From: Allocatelliglobosispora scoriae
GTDB lineage: Bacteria > Actinomycetota > Actinomycetes > Mycobacteriales > Micromonosporaceae
Direction: 5' to 3'
Assembly: GCF_014204945.1 (NCBI RefSeq)
Contig: NZ_JACHMN010000002.1
Span: 1,378,503-1,442,502, forward strand
DNA length: 64,000 bases
Both the position numbers and the translations under genes were made by a program. The notes under the pieces are model-generated. The model was not told the DNA's origin. It worked only from the letters and a program-made list of their open reading frames with translations, and did not search any database. Below, piece by piece: positions 1 to 8,806 of the stretch (the first letter of the stretch is position 1; each line of letters begins with the position of its first letter).

Positions 1-5
1 AGCCG

Positions 6-292
6 GTGTTTCACGGGCCGGACCGGGCTGGCGCCTGGTCCGGCCCGTTGGCGCTGAACGGCACGGTCTGGCCGGCTGGCGCTGCACGGTCTGGCCGGCT
101 GGCGCTGCACGGCGCGGTCCGGCCGACTGGCGCTGGACGGCACGGTCTGGCCGGCTGGCGCTGCACGGCACGGCACAGCCGACTGGCGCTGGACGGCACG
201 GTCTGGCCGGCTGGCGCTGCACGGTCCGGCCGGCTGGCGCTGAACCGCACGGCCCGGCCGGCTGGCGCTGAACCGCACGGTCCAGCCCGTTG
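6..292. repeat. Degenerate GC-rich minisatellite
   Basis: About nine imperfect copies of a roughly 28-bp unit built on GGCTGGCGCTGCACGG plus CACGGTCTGGCC follow each other. Open frames through it only reflect the repeat and base composition. I see no promoter, RBS or recognisable protein here. Confidence 0.7.
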
Positions 293-356
293 ATGCTCGA
301 CGGTCACCGCGCCGCGGTGACGGATCGTGACGGCAAGCCGCCCGGGGACCGGTGAC

Positions 357-454
357 GCGCGCGGAGCTTTGCTCTGCTTACACCCGCGCATCGGCCACTG
401 AATCCGGATATTCCCGGTGATGCGTCGGTGTAAGCAGAGCAAAGCTCCGCGCGC
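357..454. repeat. Long inverted repeat, 28-bp perfect arms
   Basis: The arms at 357-384 and 427-454 are perfect reverse complements; their inner parts read GCTCTGCTTACACC and GGTGTAAGCAGAGC. The loop is 42 nt and holds a second small stem, GCGCATC with GATGCGT. The same arm core recurs at 11280-11298 and 11341-11359, so this is a dispersed palindromic element. It could act as a bidirectional terminator, but no T-run follows. Confidence 0.8.
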
Positions 455-606
455 ACCCTAGGCCCACCCCGCGACGATCGCTACCATGCGTGACCTACGA
501 AATAGACCCGGACACCCCGGTGATGCGTCTGTGTAAGCAGAGCAAAGCTCCGCGCGCACCCTAGGCCCACCCGGCGGCGACCGCTACCATGCGTGACCTC
601 CGGAAA
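414..606. repeat. 103-bp imperfect tandem duplication
   Basis: The segment from about 414 to 503 is repeated with an exact offset of 103 bp. Both copies carry the right arm of the inverted repeat, the motif CACCCTAGGCCCACC and then GCTACCATGCGTGACCT. Differences are scattered substitutions. The second copy lies just before the DUF1801 gene and may supply its upstream region. Confidence 0.7.
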
Positions 607-700
607 GGACCGCGAACAGCACCCGCAGCGCGCACGGCACGGTCGCGGACAATCGCGTCGTCGGCGGGAGATGTCGGTGGGCGCGGTTACGATCCGGGTC

Positions 701-1144
701 ATGGCTACCGCGAAGAAGGCACCCGTGACGTCCCCCACCGGGGCCTCGGTCGAGGACTTCCTCGCCGCCGTGCCCGACGCGCGGCGGCAGGCCGACGCCC
801 GCACTCTCTGCGCCCTGATGACCGAGGTCACCGGCGAGCAGCCCGTCATGTGGGGGCCCAGCATCGTCGGCTTCGGCAGCTACCACTACCGCTATGCCAG
901 CGGCCACGAGGGCGACGCGCCCCGGGCGGCGTTCTCGCCCCGCAAGCCCCACCTCGTGGTCTACCTGGTCGGCGACTTCGAGACCCGCCACGCCACCGCG
1001 GTGGCCAAGCTCGGACCGCACACGGCCGGCAAGGGCTGCCTCTACCTCAAGCGCCTCGACGGCATCGACATCGGCGTCCTTCGCGAGCTGATCGAGCGGA
1101 CATACCGGGTCGCGAAGGGCATCGACAAGGCCAACAGCGATTAG
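701..1144 (+). CDS. DUF1801 (YdhG-like) domain protein
   Basis: A 147-aa cytoplasmic protein of the DUF1801 family. Visible family features are the N-terminal helix with DFLAAVPDARRQADA, the MWGPSIVGFGSYHY segment around residues 49-62, a LVVYLVGDF strand and the late CLYLKRLDGIDIGVLRELI motif. The biochemical role of the family is not established. I chose the ATG at 701, where similarity to the family begins; an in-frame ATG at 593 would add 36 Arg-rich residues lying inside the upstream direct repeat. The ribosome site is weak for both. It converges with the amidase gene. Confidence 0.75.
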   Translation: MATAKKAPVTSPTGASVEDFLAAVPDARRQADARTLCALMTEVTGEQPVMWGPSIVGFGSYHYRYASGHEGDAPRAAFSPRKPHLVVYLVGDFETRHATAVAKLGPHTAGKGCLYLKRLDGIDIGVLRELIERTYRVAKGIDKANSD

Positions 1145-1152
1145 ACGCCCGG

Positions 1153-1197
1153 GCCGCGGCCCCGCACGAGGGTGCGAGCTCGTGCGGAGCCGCGGCT
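1153..1197. terminator. GC-rich hairpin between convergent genes
   Basis: GCCGCGG and CCGCACGAG pair with CTCGTGCGG and CCGCGGC around an 8-nt loop. It lies between the stops of the DUF1801 and amidase genes and could terminate both. There is no T-tract. Confidence 0.6.
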
Positions 1198-1212
1198 TGG
1201 GGAGCGGGCGCG

Positions 1213-2298
1213 TTACACCCGGGTGATGCGGATGGCGTCGGCGATCACGTAACCGGCGCCCGAGGTCCAGCGGCTGACCGCGACGATGTTGTGCGAGCCG
1301 GCGGTCAGCGTGAAGGTGCCCAGCGACTTCCAGGCACCGCCGCCGGACTGCTGGTTGACCACGACGTTCTGGCTGCCGGTCTTGGTGTAGATGATGTAGG
1401 GCGTGGTCGCGTTGTAACCGGTGTTCGCCGGATACCACGTCTCGATCTTGTAGTTGCCCTCGGCCGGGATGTTCGCCGCGTAGTACGCCGGGTCGCTGAT
1501 CGCCTGCGGGTTGGCGTAGTGGTAGTCGGCGCCGTAGCGCTGCGTGGAGTAGGTGGACACGGCCCAGTTGGCGCTCGCCGTGAACCCCGCCGAGCCGTTG
1601 TCGATGGTCGTGGTCCAGCTCGGCGTACCCCCGCCGTTGAGCACTGCCGCGACGTCCACCCGCAGCTGCGGCAGCATGCTGTAGAGGACGTCGCCCGGGC
1701 ACTGGGTCGCCGTGTAATCACGGTGGCCGTAGATCTTCGTCGGCGCGATGCCGTACTGCTGGCAGATGTAGGCGCAGAACGCGACGAGCTGGTTGTAGAG
1801 CGCGGCCGGCGGTGCGACGGAGGTGTAGATGCCCTCGTTCTCGATGCCGATCGCCTGATCGTTCTGGCCGGGGGCGTGCGCACCGACGACCATGCCGCTG
1901 CCGGAGCGCAGGTGGGCGAGGCTCGTGTGCCGGCCCTCGGAGATGTAGCCGCCCCGGCTGATCGTGAAGTGCTGACCGGTGTCGGACCAGCCGTTGTGGT
2001 CCATGTGGTAATTCTGGATGCTCCGGCAGTCCGCGAAGGCGTGCGCCTGCGAGTAGTCGGTGGTGTTCGGCCCGGCGGTGTGGTGCACCAGGATCTTGTT
2101 GGGTTTCGTGCTGATCTCGGTCAGTGCCGACGACGGGTTGCGGGCGCCCCAGGTGGCACAGGAGGCGATGGTCGGGGTCGGCACGGCGGCGGAGGCCGGT
2201 GCGGTCGCGGTGAGCTCGACGCCGCCCGCCGTGGCGCCGATGCCGAGCAGGACGGCGCCGCGCATGACGTTGCGGCGCGACAGGGGGGTGCCGGACAT
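1213..2298 (-). CDS. Secreted PGRP-type N-acetylmuramoyl-L-alanine amidase
   Basis: A 361-aa exported enzyme predicted to cleave the MurNAc-L-Ala bond of peptidoglycan. It begins with a Tat-like signal (SRRNVMRG followed by a hydrophobic stretch ending APASAA). The amidase_2/PGRP domain covers about residues 40-215; likely zinc ligands are the His of LVHHTAG and the His and Cys of GHRDYTATQCPGD. The last about 130 residues form a golvesin-like beta domain, shared with the next gene. The start is fixed by AGGAGGG eight bases upstream of the ATG at 2298. It lies 23 bp downstream of the GHL10 gene on the same strand, so the two are probably one operon. Confidence 0.88.
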   Translation of the reverse strand: MSGTPLSRRNVMRGAVLLGIGATAGGVELTATAPASAAVPTPTIASCATWGARNPSSALTEISTKPNKILVHHTAGPNTTDYSQAHAFADCRSIQNYHMDHNGWSDTGQHFTISRGGYISEGRHTSLAHLRSGSGMVVGAHAPGQNDQAIGIENEGIYTSVAPPAALYNQLVAFCAYICQQYGIAPTKIYGHRDYTATQCPGDVLYSMLPQLRVDVAAVLNGGGTPSWTTTIDNGSAGFTASANWAVSTYSTQRYGADYHYANPQAISDPAYYAANIPAEGNYKIETWYPANTGYNATTPYIIYTKTGSQNVVVNQQSGGGAWKSLGTFTLTAGSHNIVAVSRWTSGAGYVIADAIRITRV

Positions 2299-2321
2299 GG
2301 TGATGGCCCTCCTAGTGGGAT

Positions 2322-4280
2322 TTAGCTGCTGATCCGGACGGCGTCGGCGACGACGTACCCGGTCCCCGTGGTCCACCGGCTGACGCCGACGGTGTTGCGG
2401 TCCCCGGCGGCGAGGGTGAAGGTGCCGAGGCTGACCCATTTACCGCCGTTGGCGGTCTGGTTGACGGTCACCGACCTGTTGCCGGTCGTGGTGGCGACGA
2501 TGAAGGGCGTCGCGGCGTTGTAGCCCGCGTTCGCCGGATACCACACCTCCACCTTGTAAGCGCCGACCGACGGCACGTCGACGGCGAACCAGGCGACGTC
2601 ACTGCTGCTCACCGGGGTGGCGAAGCGGTAATCTGCCCCGTAGCCCTGGTCGGAGAAGCTCGACGTGCCCCAGGCGGCGCTCGCGGTGAAGCGCCCGGCG
2701 GTGGCGTTGTCGACGATCACCGAGAACGGCCCGCCACCGGCGACGACGCGGGCGGCGCTGACCGGGCTCTCGTGGTGCTGCCGGTCCAGCGCCGTCACGT
2801 AGTAGGAGTAGGTCTGCGACGAGACCGCCGACGTGTCGGTGAAGGTCCGCGATCGGGTGGTGCCCAGCAGCGCGGTGGCATCGGCGAACGCGCAGCTCCC
2901 GGCCGCGCCGGAGCCGTTCAACCGATAGATGGCGTACGCCGTGGCGCCCCCCGCCGCCGACCAGCCCACCGTGACCGTACCGCCCGCCCGGGTCGCCGAG
3001 GTGATCGAAGGCGCGACCGGGGCCGCCCCGCCGAGCCCGGCGTTGACCGGCACCAGCGCGGTACGGCTGTAGTGGTCGCCCGCGAGCCGGGTCACCGAAC
3101 CGAGCCGGTCGGCCCGCACGTCCTTGGCACTGAAGTGGATGTCCCCCGAGACCTGCGGATATCCCCGGTTGACGAAGAGGTGGTCGGTGAGCTCCGTCGT
3201 CGTCTGCCACTGCGCGGGCTGCCCCGAGGCGCCGGTCCGGTAGGTCGCCTGCCCGACATACAGCTGGACGCCGGTGCCGGCCACGACACTCGCCCACCAG
3301 GGCACGAGCACGTCGTAGTCGGCGATGACGAAGCCCCGGTGCCAGTAGATCTGCGGGGTGATGTAGTCGATCCAGTGCTGCTTGACCCATTTCCGGGTGT
3401 CGGCGTAGATCGAGTCGTAGGACTGGAGCCCGTCGGTCGCCGAGCCGAGCGGATTGGTGCTGCCGTTGCGCCAGATCCCGAAGGGGCTGATCCCGAACGC
3501 CACCCACGGCTTCGCCGCCTTGATCCGCTGGCCCATCTCCTGCACCAGCTTGTCGACATTGGACCGCCGCCAGTCCCCGATGTCGGTGAAACCGCTCCCG
3601 TACTGCGCGAACGTGGCCTGATCGGGGATCGCCGACCCGTCCGGGTAGGGGTAGAAGTAGTCGTCCCAGTGCACGCCGTCGATGTCGTAGCGGCTGACCG
3701 CATCCATCATCGCGTCTTCGACGAAGTCGCGTACCGCCGGGATTCCGGGGTTGTAGTAGCGCTTGCCGCCGTAGGCGAAGGTCCATCCCGGGTGCTGGCG
3801 GGCCGGGTGCGCCGCGACGAGATCGGTGAGGTTCTCCGTCATCCCCACCCGGTAGGGGTTGAACCAGGCGTGGAAGTCGAGGTTGCGGGCGTGCGCCTCG
3901 CTGACGAGGAAGGCGAGCGGGTCGTAGCCGGGAGCGGTGCCCTGCTGCCCGGTGAGCCACTGCGACCAGGGCTCCAGCGGCGACGGCCAGAACGCGTCGG
4001 CGGCGGGGCGGACCTGCACGACCATGGCGTTCATCCGGCGCTGGACGGCAAGGTCGAGCCAGCTCCGGTACTCCGCCTGCTGCTGGGCGACGCTCAGACC
4101 GGGGGCGCTGGGCCAGTCGATGTTGACGACCGTGGAGATCCACATTGCCCGGAACTGGCTCTTCGGCGTGGCCGGGTTGGTCGTGCAGGCGACCGGGACG
4201 GGTGGTGCCTCGCGGGCGATCGCGGCGACGCCGAGCGCGGCGAGCAGGAGGAGGGGAAGGACACCGCGCAGACGAACCAT
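2322..4280 (-). CDS. Secreted GHL10 (COG1649/YngK-like) glycosidase
   Basis: A 652-aa secreted enzyme of the glycoside-hydrolase-like 10 group, thought to act on glycans in or near the cell wall. After a Sec signal (about residues 1-22) the barrel starts with FRAMWISTVVNIDWPS and includes NFHAWFNPYRVG-like and DGVHWDDYFYPYP segments typical of the family. A fibronectin type III domain follows at about 420-520 and a golvesin-like domain at about 525-652. GAGGTAGG precedes the ATG at 4280. The shared C-terminal domain and 23-bp spacing to the amidase suggest both are targeted to the same wall or extracellular ligand. Substrate unknown. Confidence 0.85.
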   Translation of the reverse strand: MVRLRGVLPLLLLAALGVAAIAREAPPVPVACTTNPATPKSQFRAMWISTVVNIDWPSAPGLSVAQQQAEYRSWLDLAVQRRMNAMVVQVRPAADAFWPSPLEPWSQWLTGQQGTAPGYDPLAFLVSEAHARNLDFHAWFNPYRVGMTENLTDLVAAHPARQHPGWTFAYGGKRYYNPGIPAVRDFVEDAMMDAVSRYDIDGVHWDDYFYPYPDGSAIPDQATFAQYGSGFTDIGDWRRSNVDKLVQEMGQRIKAAKPWVAFGISPFGIWRNGSTNPLGSATDGLQSYDSIYADTRKWVKQHWIDYITPQIYWHRGFVIADYDVLVPWWASVVAGTGVQLYVGQATYRTGASGQPAQWQTTTELTDHLFVNRGYPQVSGDIHFSAKDVRADRLGSVTRLAGDHYSRTALVPVNAGLGGAAPVAPSITSATRAGGTVTVGWSAAGGATAYAIYRLNGSGAAGSCAFADATALLGTTRSRTFTDTSAVSSQTYSYYVTALDRQHHESPVSAARVVAGGGPFSVIVDNATAGRFTASAAWGTSSFSDQGYGADYRFATPVSSSDVAWFAVDVPSVGAYKVEVWYPANAGYNAATPFIVATTTGNRSVTVNQTANGGKWVSLGTFTLAAGDRNTVGVSRWTTGTGYVVADAVRISS

Positions 4281-4557
4281 GGCTGCCTACCTCGATTGAC
4301 GGCGATTGCCGCACGGCTGGTGCGAATTGAAAGAAATCTTCAACCACACATCGAGATCATGCAATACCTACTGGTCACGTCAACGACCAGGTCGTCCAGG
4401 AGGGGCACTGGCTGACGTGGGTGATCTCGCCGTGCGGGCGATCCCCGGCGAATCACCGCCGCGAGCCAGGCCCCGGCCATCACGATGAACCGCCATATTC
4501 GCATCGCGCCATCAAGGCACCCCCCACGACTGGCCCGTCCCGGTTACGGTGGGCGCC

Positions 4558-5244
4558 ATGCCCCTCGTACTTCTGGTTGAGGACGATCCCACGGTTAGGG
4601 CAGCGCTGACCTACGCGTTGACGGATGCGGGGCTCGCGGTGCGGGCCGTCGGCAGCGGGCTGGAGGCGTTGCGGGTCGTCACCATCCAGGCTCCCGATCT
4701 GGTCGTTCTCGACCTCGGGCTGCCGGACATCGACGGCGCCGACGCGCTGCGGATGCTGCGGGCGATCTGCGATGTCCCGGTCGTCGTCGCCACTGCACGG
4801 CGGCAGGAGAGCGACGCGATAGCGCTGCTCAACGCGGGCGCCGACGACTATGTCACCAAGCCCTTCTCCGGTGCGCACCTGCTCGCCCGAATCGGTGCCG
4901 TGCTGCGCCGGGGCCGGGCCGCGCCCGCCGCCGAGCCCGTCATCCACGTCGGCGGGCTGCGGCTGGAGCCCGATCAGCGGGCCGCCTGGCTCGACGGCGA
5001 GCCGTTGCAGCTCACGCGGCGCGAGTTCGACCTGCTCTCCTACCTCGCCGCCCGGCCGGGTCGGGTCGTCACCCGGCGCGAGCTCGTCACCGAGGTCTGG
5101 CAGCAGCAGCCGCTCAAGGGCGCCGACCAGACCCTCGACGTCCACCTGTCCTGGCTGCGCCGCAAGCTCGGCGAGAGCGCCGCCGCGCCGCGCTTCCTGC
5201 GGACGGTCCGGGGGGTCGGGGTCATGCTGGTGGCCCCCAGGTGA
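4558..5244 (+). CDS. OmpR/PhoB-family response regulator
   Basis: A 228-aa DNA-binding response regulator. The receiver domain has the acid cluster E8-D9-D10, the phosphoacceptor D52 in VVLDLGLPD and the conserved Lys in YVTKPFS. The C-terminal winged helix spans about 130-228, with LTRREFDLLSYLA and RGVGVML motifs. A GTG nine bases earlier (4549) is possible. No full histidine kinase gene is adjacent; the stop codon overlaps the GTG of a 66-aa ORF, which overlaps the TIR-WD40 gene, so the three appear to be translated in series. Confidence 0.9.
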   Translation: MPLVLLVEDDPTVRAALTYALTDAGLAVRAVGSGLEALRVVTIQAPDLVVLDLGLPDIDGADALRMLRAICDVPVVVATARRQESDAIALLNAGADDYVTKPFSGAHLLARIGAVLRRGRAAPAAEPVIHVGGLRLEPDQRAAWLDGEPLQLTRREFDLLSYLAARPGRVVTRRELVTEVWQQQPLKGADQTLDVHLSWLRRKLGESAAAPRFLRTVRGVGVMLVAPR

Positions 5245-5441
5245 GGGGGACGCTCGCCCGGCTCGCCCTCGCGGTCGGCGACCTGTCGGCGCTGCGGCGC
5301 GGCACGAGCGGCTCCGGCCCGACGGGACTCGTCCCGTCGATCGCGCAGCGGGTGGCCGGCAGTGTCGGCGGACGCCTGGAGACAGGCCGGAGCCCGGCCC
5401 TGGACGGGGCACGGATCGCACTACACATGGGAGCAGCGTGA
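5241..5441 (+). CDS. Small coupled ORF, possible kinase remnant
   Basis: A 66-aa frame of unknown function. Its GTG start overlaps the TGA of the response regulator, and its TGA (5439-5441) overlaps the GTG of the TIR-WD40 gene, the usual signature of translational coupling at both ends. The first residues, MRGTLARLALAV, resemble the start of the histidine kinases that normally follow this type of regulator, but no transmembrane or kinase motifs follow. It may be a decayed kinase start or simply a coupling ORF. Confidence 0.4.
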   Translation: MRGTLARLALAVGDLSALRRGTSGSGPTGLVPSIAQRVAGSVGGRLETGRSPALDGARIALHMGAA

Positions 5442-7516
5442 TCACGACCCGGACGCGCCTCGCCGTCGTCCTGACGACCTTCGCCGCGATGATCTGGATC
5501 AGCCCGTTCACCGTCGACCGCAGCGGCACGATCGCCTTCATGCTGCTCGCGTCGCTGGGCTTCCTGCTGGTGCAGATCACCTGGTTGCGCGGTGTCTTCA
5601 CCACCCGCGCGGTCTTCTTCTGGAGCTTCGTCGTCCCGACCGCGTTCGGGTTCGCCGTCATCCTGCCGCTGTGGCGCTTCAGCGACGAGCAGATCCCGAC
5701 GGTGATCACGGGCGGTGTCGTCCTCGGCGTGGTCGGCGGATTCACCACCCTGTGGCTCGGCAACCTGGCGCAGATCCGCCGCCACCCGAAGATCTTCATC
5801 AGCTACCGCCGCGACGACTCCCAGCAGGCCACCAGCTACCTCTACGAGAGCCTCGTCAAGCGCTACGGGCGCGACAGCGTCTTCATGGACACCCAGTCCC
5901 TGCAACCCGGCCTGAGGTGGCGCGACCAGCTCCAGGAGGTGATCTCGCGCTGCGACATCGTGATCGTGGTGATCGGTCCGGTCTGGTGCGAGCTGCGCGA
6001 GGCCGCCGGCGGCCGGCGGCTCGACCGGACCGACGATCCGGTCCGGGTCGAGATCGAGATGGCGCTCGCGATGGCGAAGCCGACGATGCCGGTCCTCATC
6101 GGCGGCGCCGACCTGCCGCGCGCCGAGCAGCTCCCCGAGAGCATCCGGCTCCTGCCGGAGATGCACGGTGCGGTGCTGCGCGAGAGGTTCCTCGCCGAGG
6201 ACACGCTGACCCTGATCACGATGCTCGACAACACCCAGCGGACCGGTGCCAGGGAATCGATCCTGCCTGCGCCGGTGGTGCGGCGGGGACGAAAGCTGCG
6301 GGTCGTGCTGGCGGTCGTCGCCTACCTGTTCGTCATGGCCGCGCCTGCCTCGTGGGCGTTCCTCACCGACGGCGGCTCGGACCTGGACGCGGCGGCTGTC
6401 TCTCCCGACGGCAGCCGGATCGCGGCGCTCGACGACAACGTGCTGCGGATCTGGAGCTCCACGACCGGCGAGTTGCAGCAAGCCCGGCCGCTGGGCGGCT
6501 CGCGGCCGTCGGACATGCTGGAGTGGTCGCCCGACGGACGCCGGATCGCCACCGCGAGCACCTTCGAAACCTCGATCACGATCTGGGACGTGGCCGGGCT
6601 GACCAAGGTCACCTCGCTGCTCGACCAGCAGGACTTCGCCTTCGAGAGCGGCCCGGCCCAGCCCCGGCTCGCCTGGTCTCCCGACAGCACCCGGGTCGCA
6701 GCCGGTGACGGCGCCGGCAACATCCGGGTCTGGGAGGCGACCAACGCGAAGCCGATCGCGTCCGCGCAGCTCGCCAAGAGCGGCGTCAGCGCGCTCGCCT
6801 GGTCACCCCAGGGTCCGGACCGCATCGCCTACGGCAGCGACGACTCGGCGATCCGCGTCCTCGCGGTCGGCGCGGAGCTGACCCCGATCTACACCTTCAC
6901 CCACTATCCCCCGCCGGTGACGGTCGCCCCGTCACCGAACCCGACGGTGCTCGTGCTGCCGTCGCCGGTGCCCACGCCGCCCGAGGTCGATTATGTGGCC
7001 TGGTCGGGCGATGGGACGCGGCTGCTGACGCAGGCCGGTTCGGACATCCGGCTGCACCGGCTCAGCGGTGGCGCACCGGGACCGCTGCTGAAGGTCGACG
7101 CCGGGTCGAGCTTCCGCGACATCAGCTGGTCGCCGCAGGGCACCTGGTTGGCGTTGCGCGTCGACTACCCGGTCACGCAGATCCTGCTCCGCAACGTCGA
7201 GACGGGGGCGACCCGGACGGCGCCCTTCGGCTCCTGGGACTACAGCAGCGGAACGGTCCTGGCCTGGTCGGTGGACGGCGCGGAGCTCGCGGTCGTCGAT
7301 CGGTTCAGCATCCGCCTCTGGTCGGCGGCGCTGGAGAGCGAGACCGAGTCGTTCAACCACGGTCAGGAGGGCAGCGGCCTCTCGCTCATCGGCTGGCTCT
7401 CGGGTAAACGCCGGGTCGCCACGATCCGATCGGAGTCGGTCGACCTCTGGGACATCGACAAGCAGAGCAGGCAGAGCAGCCTCTTCGTGACCCACGGCGA
7501 ATTGCTCCGCGAATGA
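5438..7516 (+). CDS. Membrane TIR domain-WD40 repeat protein
   Basis: A 692-aa protein. Four hydrophobic segments lie within residues 8-110, then a TIR domain at about 117-260 (KIFISYRRDDS, VFMDTQSLQPG, CDIVIVVIG), a fifth membrane segment at about 287-308 and a C-terminal beta-propeller with WSPDG-type repeats. Glu205 in DPVRVEIEMAL aligns with the catalytic Glu of NAD-cleaving TIR enzymes such as SARM1, so NADase activity is plausible. TIR-WD40 proteins occur in multicellular bacteria, where roles in stress or defence are suspected. The GTG at 5438 overlaps the preceding ORF. The propeller would lie on the other side of the membrane if the fifth segment crosses it. Confidence 0.85.
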   Translation: MITTRTRLAVVLTTFAAMIWISPFTVDRSGTIAFMLLASLGFLLVQITWLRGVFTTRAVFFWSFVVPTAFGFAVILPLWRFSDEQIPTVITGGVVLGVVGGFTTLWLGNLAQIRRHPKIFISYRRDDSQQATSYLYESLVKRYGRDSVFMDTQSLQPGLRWRDQLQEVISRCDIVIVVIGPVWCELREAAGGRRLDRTDDPVRVEIEMALAMAKPTMPVLIGGADLPRAEQLPESIRLLPEMHGAVLRERFLAEDTLTLITMLDNTQRTGARESILPAPVVRRGRKLRVVLAVVAYLFVMAAPASWAFLTDGGSDLDAAAVSPDGSRIAALDDNVLRIWSSTTGELQQARPLGGSRPSDMLEWSPDGRRIATASTFETSITIWDVAGLTKVTSLLDQQDFAFESGPAQPRLAWSPDSTRVAAGDGAGNIRVWEATNAKPIASAQLAKSGVSALAWSPQGPDRIAYGSDDSAIRVLAVGAELTPIYTFTHYPPPVTVAPSPNPTVLVLPSPVPTPPEVDYVAWSGDGTRLLTQAGSDIRLHRLSGGAPGPLLKVDAGSSFRDISWSPQGTWLALRVDYPVTQILLRNVETGATRTAPFGSWDYSSGTVLAWSVDGAELAVVDRFSIRLWSAALESETESFNHGQEGSGLSLIGWLSGKRRVATIRSESVDLWDIDKQSRQSSLFVTHGELLRE

Positions 7517-7584
7517 GGCGACCTCAACACCTGGTCCGGCCTAAAGGCGTCGCCATTCCTGCCGATCACCGACCCCCACGCGCT

Positions 7585-7662
7585 AATTCCCGTTGATCAA
7601 GGGAAGACTCGCCGCGAATCGGACACCCCGGATGGCGAGTCTTCCCTTGATCAACGGGAATT
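7585..7662. terminator. Bidirectional terminator, 29-bp perfect stem
   Basis: The arms 7585-7613 and 7634-7662 are perfect complements, beginning AATTCCCGTTGATCAAGGG, with a 20-nt loop. It sits between the convergent TIR-WD40 and SRPBCC-CBM2 genes, five bases from the latter's stop codon. Confidence 0.85.
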
Positions 7663-7667
7663 TGGGG

Positions 7668-8723
7668 TCAGGCGCAGGGGACGGAGGCGACGGTGCAGGT
7701 CAGGGGGGTGCCGTCTACACCGGACGGCAGGTTCACCTGGAATTCGAAGGTGAAGATGCCGTTCGCCTGGAGCACTCGGTGCGCCGCCAGCGGGGTGAAG
7801 GTTATCGTTGCGCCCTGTTGGCGTACCGCCATCTGGTCCCAGGCGCTGGAGACGGACGCCCCCGGCGGCAGGACGATCACCGCGCTCCACCCGTCGAGGC
7901 CGTCCGGGCCGGCCTTGACCGTGATCGCGCCGATGTAGCCCAGCTCATAGCTCTCCCGCACCCGGAAGAGCGCGCTGATCCGTGACCGGCTCGGGGTGGG
8001 CACCGCCGCGCTGCGGCTGGGCCGCACGCTGACGCGGCCGCTGGGGCGGGCCGTCGGCGACACCGGCTCAGACTCCCCCGGCTGCGCCGCAAACGCGGGG
8101 GTACGCCACGGGTCGACCCCCGCCTCCGCGGGCACCATCGACGGCTGGAGGATCAGCGCGGTGAGCCCGGTGATGACGACCGCGGTGAGCACGATCGCCG
8201 CGACCGCGGAGAGCACCCGCAATCGCAGCAGCGCAGCGGCGGCAGCGTCCCGGCGGGCCCGCCGGGACCGCACCTCCCATGACCCCGGCACCGCGCGCAG
8301 CGTCTCCTGCGGCGGATCGGCGAGCAGCAGCGGCAGGCGTTCGGCGAAGAACGTCTCATAGGCGGCGAGCAGTTCCCGGCGGTGCGGCAGGCCGTCGATG
8401 CCGAAGTAGCCCGACTGGGTCACCCGCAACCGGCAGCCGTGCGGCCGGGGTTCGAGGTCCCAGGTGACGTCGGAGAAGAGCTCCCGGCCCCGCCACCGCA
8501 TCGCGAGGCGGCGCTCGGCGTCGACCGCGACCACCTCGATGGTGAAGGGTCCGTGGAAGCCGGCGAGATCCGGCGGCGGGACGGCGCGGGCGACCCGGCC
8601 GGCCTCGGCCACCAGGTCCGTCGCGAGCCACCAGTCGGCGGCGAGGCGACGATCGGTCAGCACCGCCCAGACATCGGCGGCGGTGGCGTCATAGTCGACC
8701 TCGAGTTCGATCACGTTCAGCAA
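7668..8723 (-). CDS. SRPBCC domain-TM-CBM2 fusion protein
   Basis: A 351-aa protein with an unusual order: an AHSA1/SRPBCC-like domain at about residues 1-135, an Arg-rich stop and a single membrane helix at about 167-192, a Pro/Ser/Arg linker, and a carbohydrate-binding CBM2-like domain at about 258-351 (GWSAVIVLPPGASVSSAWD, FTFEFQVNLPSG, closing Cys pair). With positive charges before the helix, the lipid/ligand-binding SRPBCC part should be cytosolic and the CBM2 outside. Function unknown; a surface carbohydrate sensor or anchor fits. The start is a TTG at 8723 or a GTG at 8714; neither has a strong ribosome site. Confidence 0.75.
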   Translation of the reverse strand: MLNVIELEVDYDATAADVWAVLTDRRLAADWWLATDLVAEAGRVARAVPPPDLAGFHGPFTIEVVAVDAERRLAMRWRGRELFSDVTWDLEPRPHGCRLRVTQSGYFGIDGLPHRRELLAAYETFFAERLPLLLADPPQETLRAVPGSWEVRSRRARRDAAAAALLRLRVLSAVAAIVLTAVVITGLTALILQPSMVPAEAGVDPWRTPAFAAQPGESEPVSPTARPSGRVSVRPSRSAAVPTPSRSRISALFRVRESYELGYIGAITVKAGPDGLDGWSAVIVLPPGASVSSAWDQMAVRQQGATITFTPLAAHRVLQANGIFTFEFQVNLPSGVDGTPLTCTVASVPCA

Positions 8724-8806
8724 GATAGCGTGCTATCGATCTCTCTGGTAGGGCGCTTCCATGTCGGTGCGGCGTGGCCGCGGCGGCGACCACGCCCATC
8801 GATGGC

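Noticed and set aside
6-292. Possible 95-aa gene at the left edge
   Set aside because: It is entirely made of the degenerate minisatellite and has no family features.
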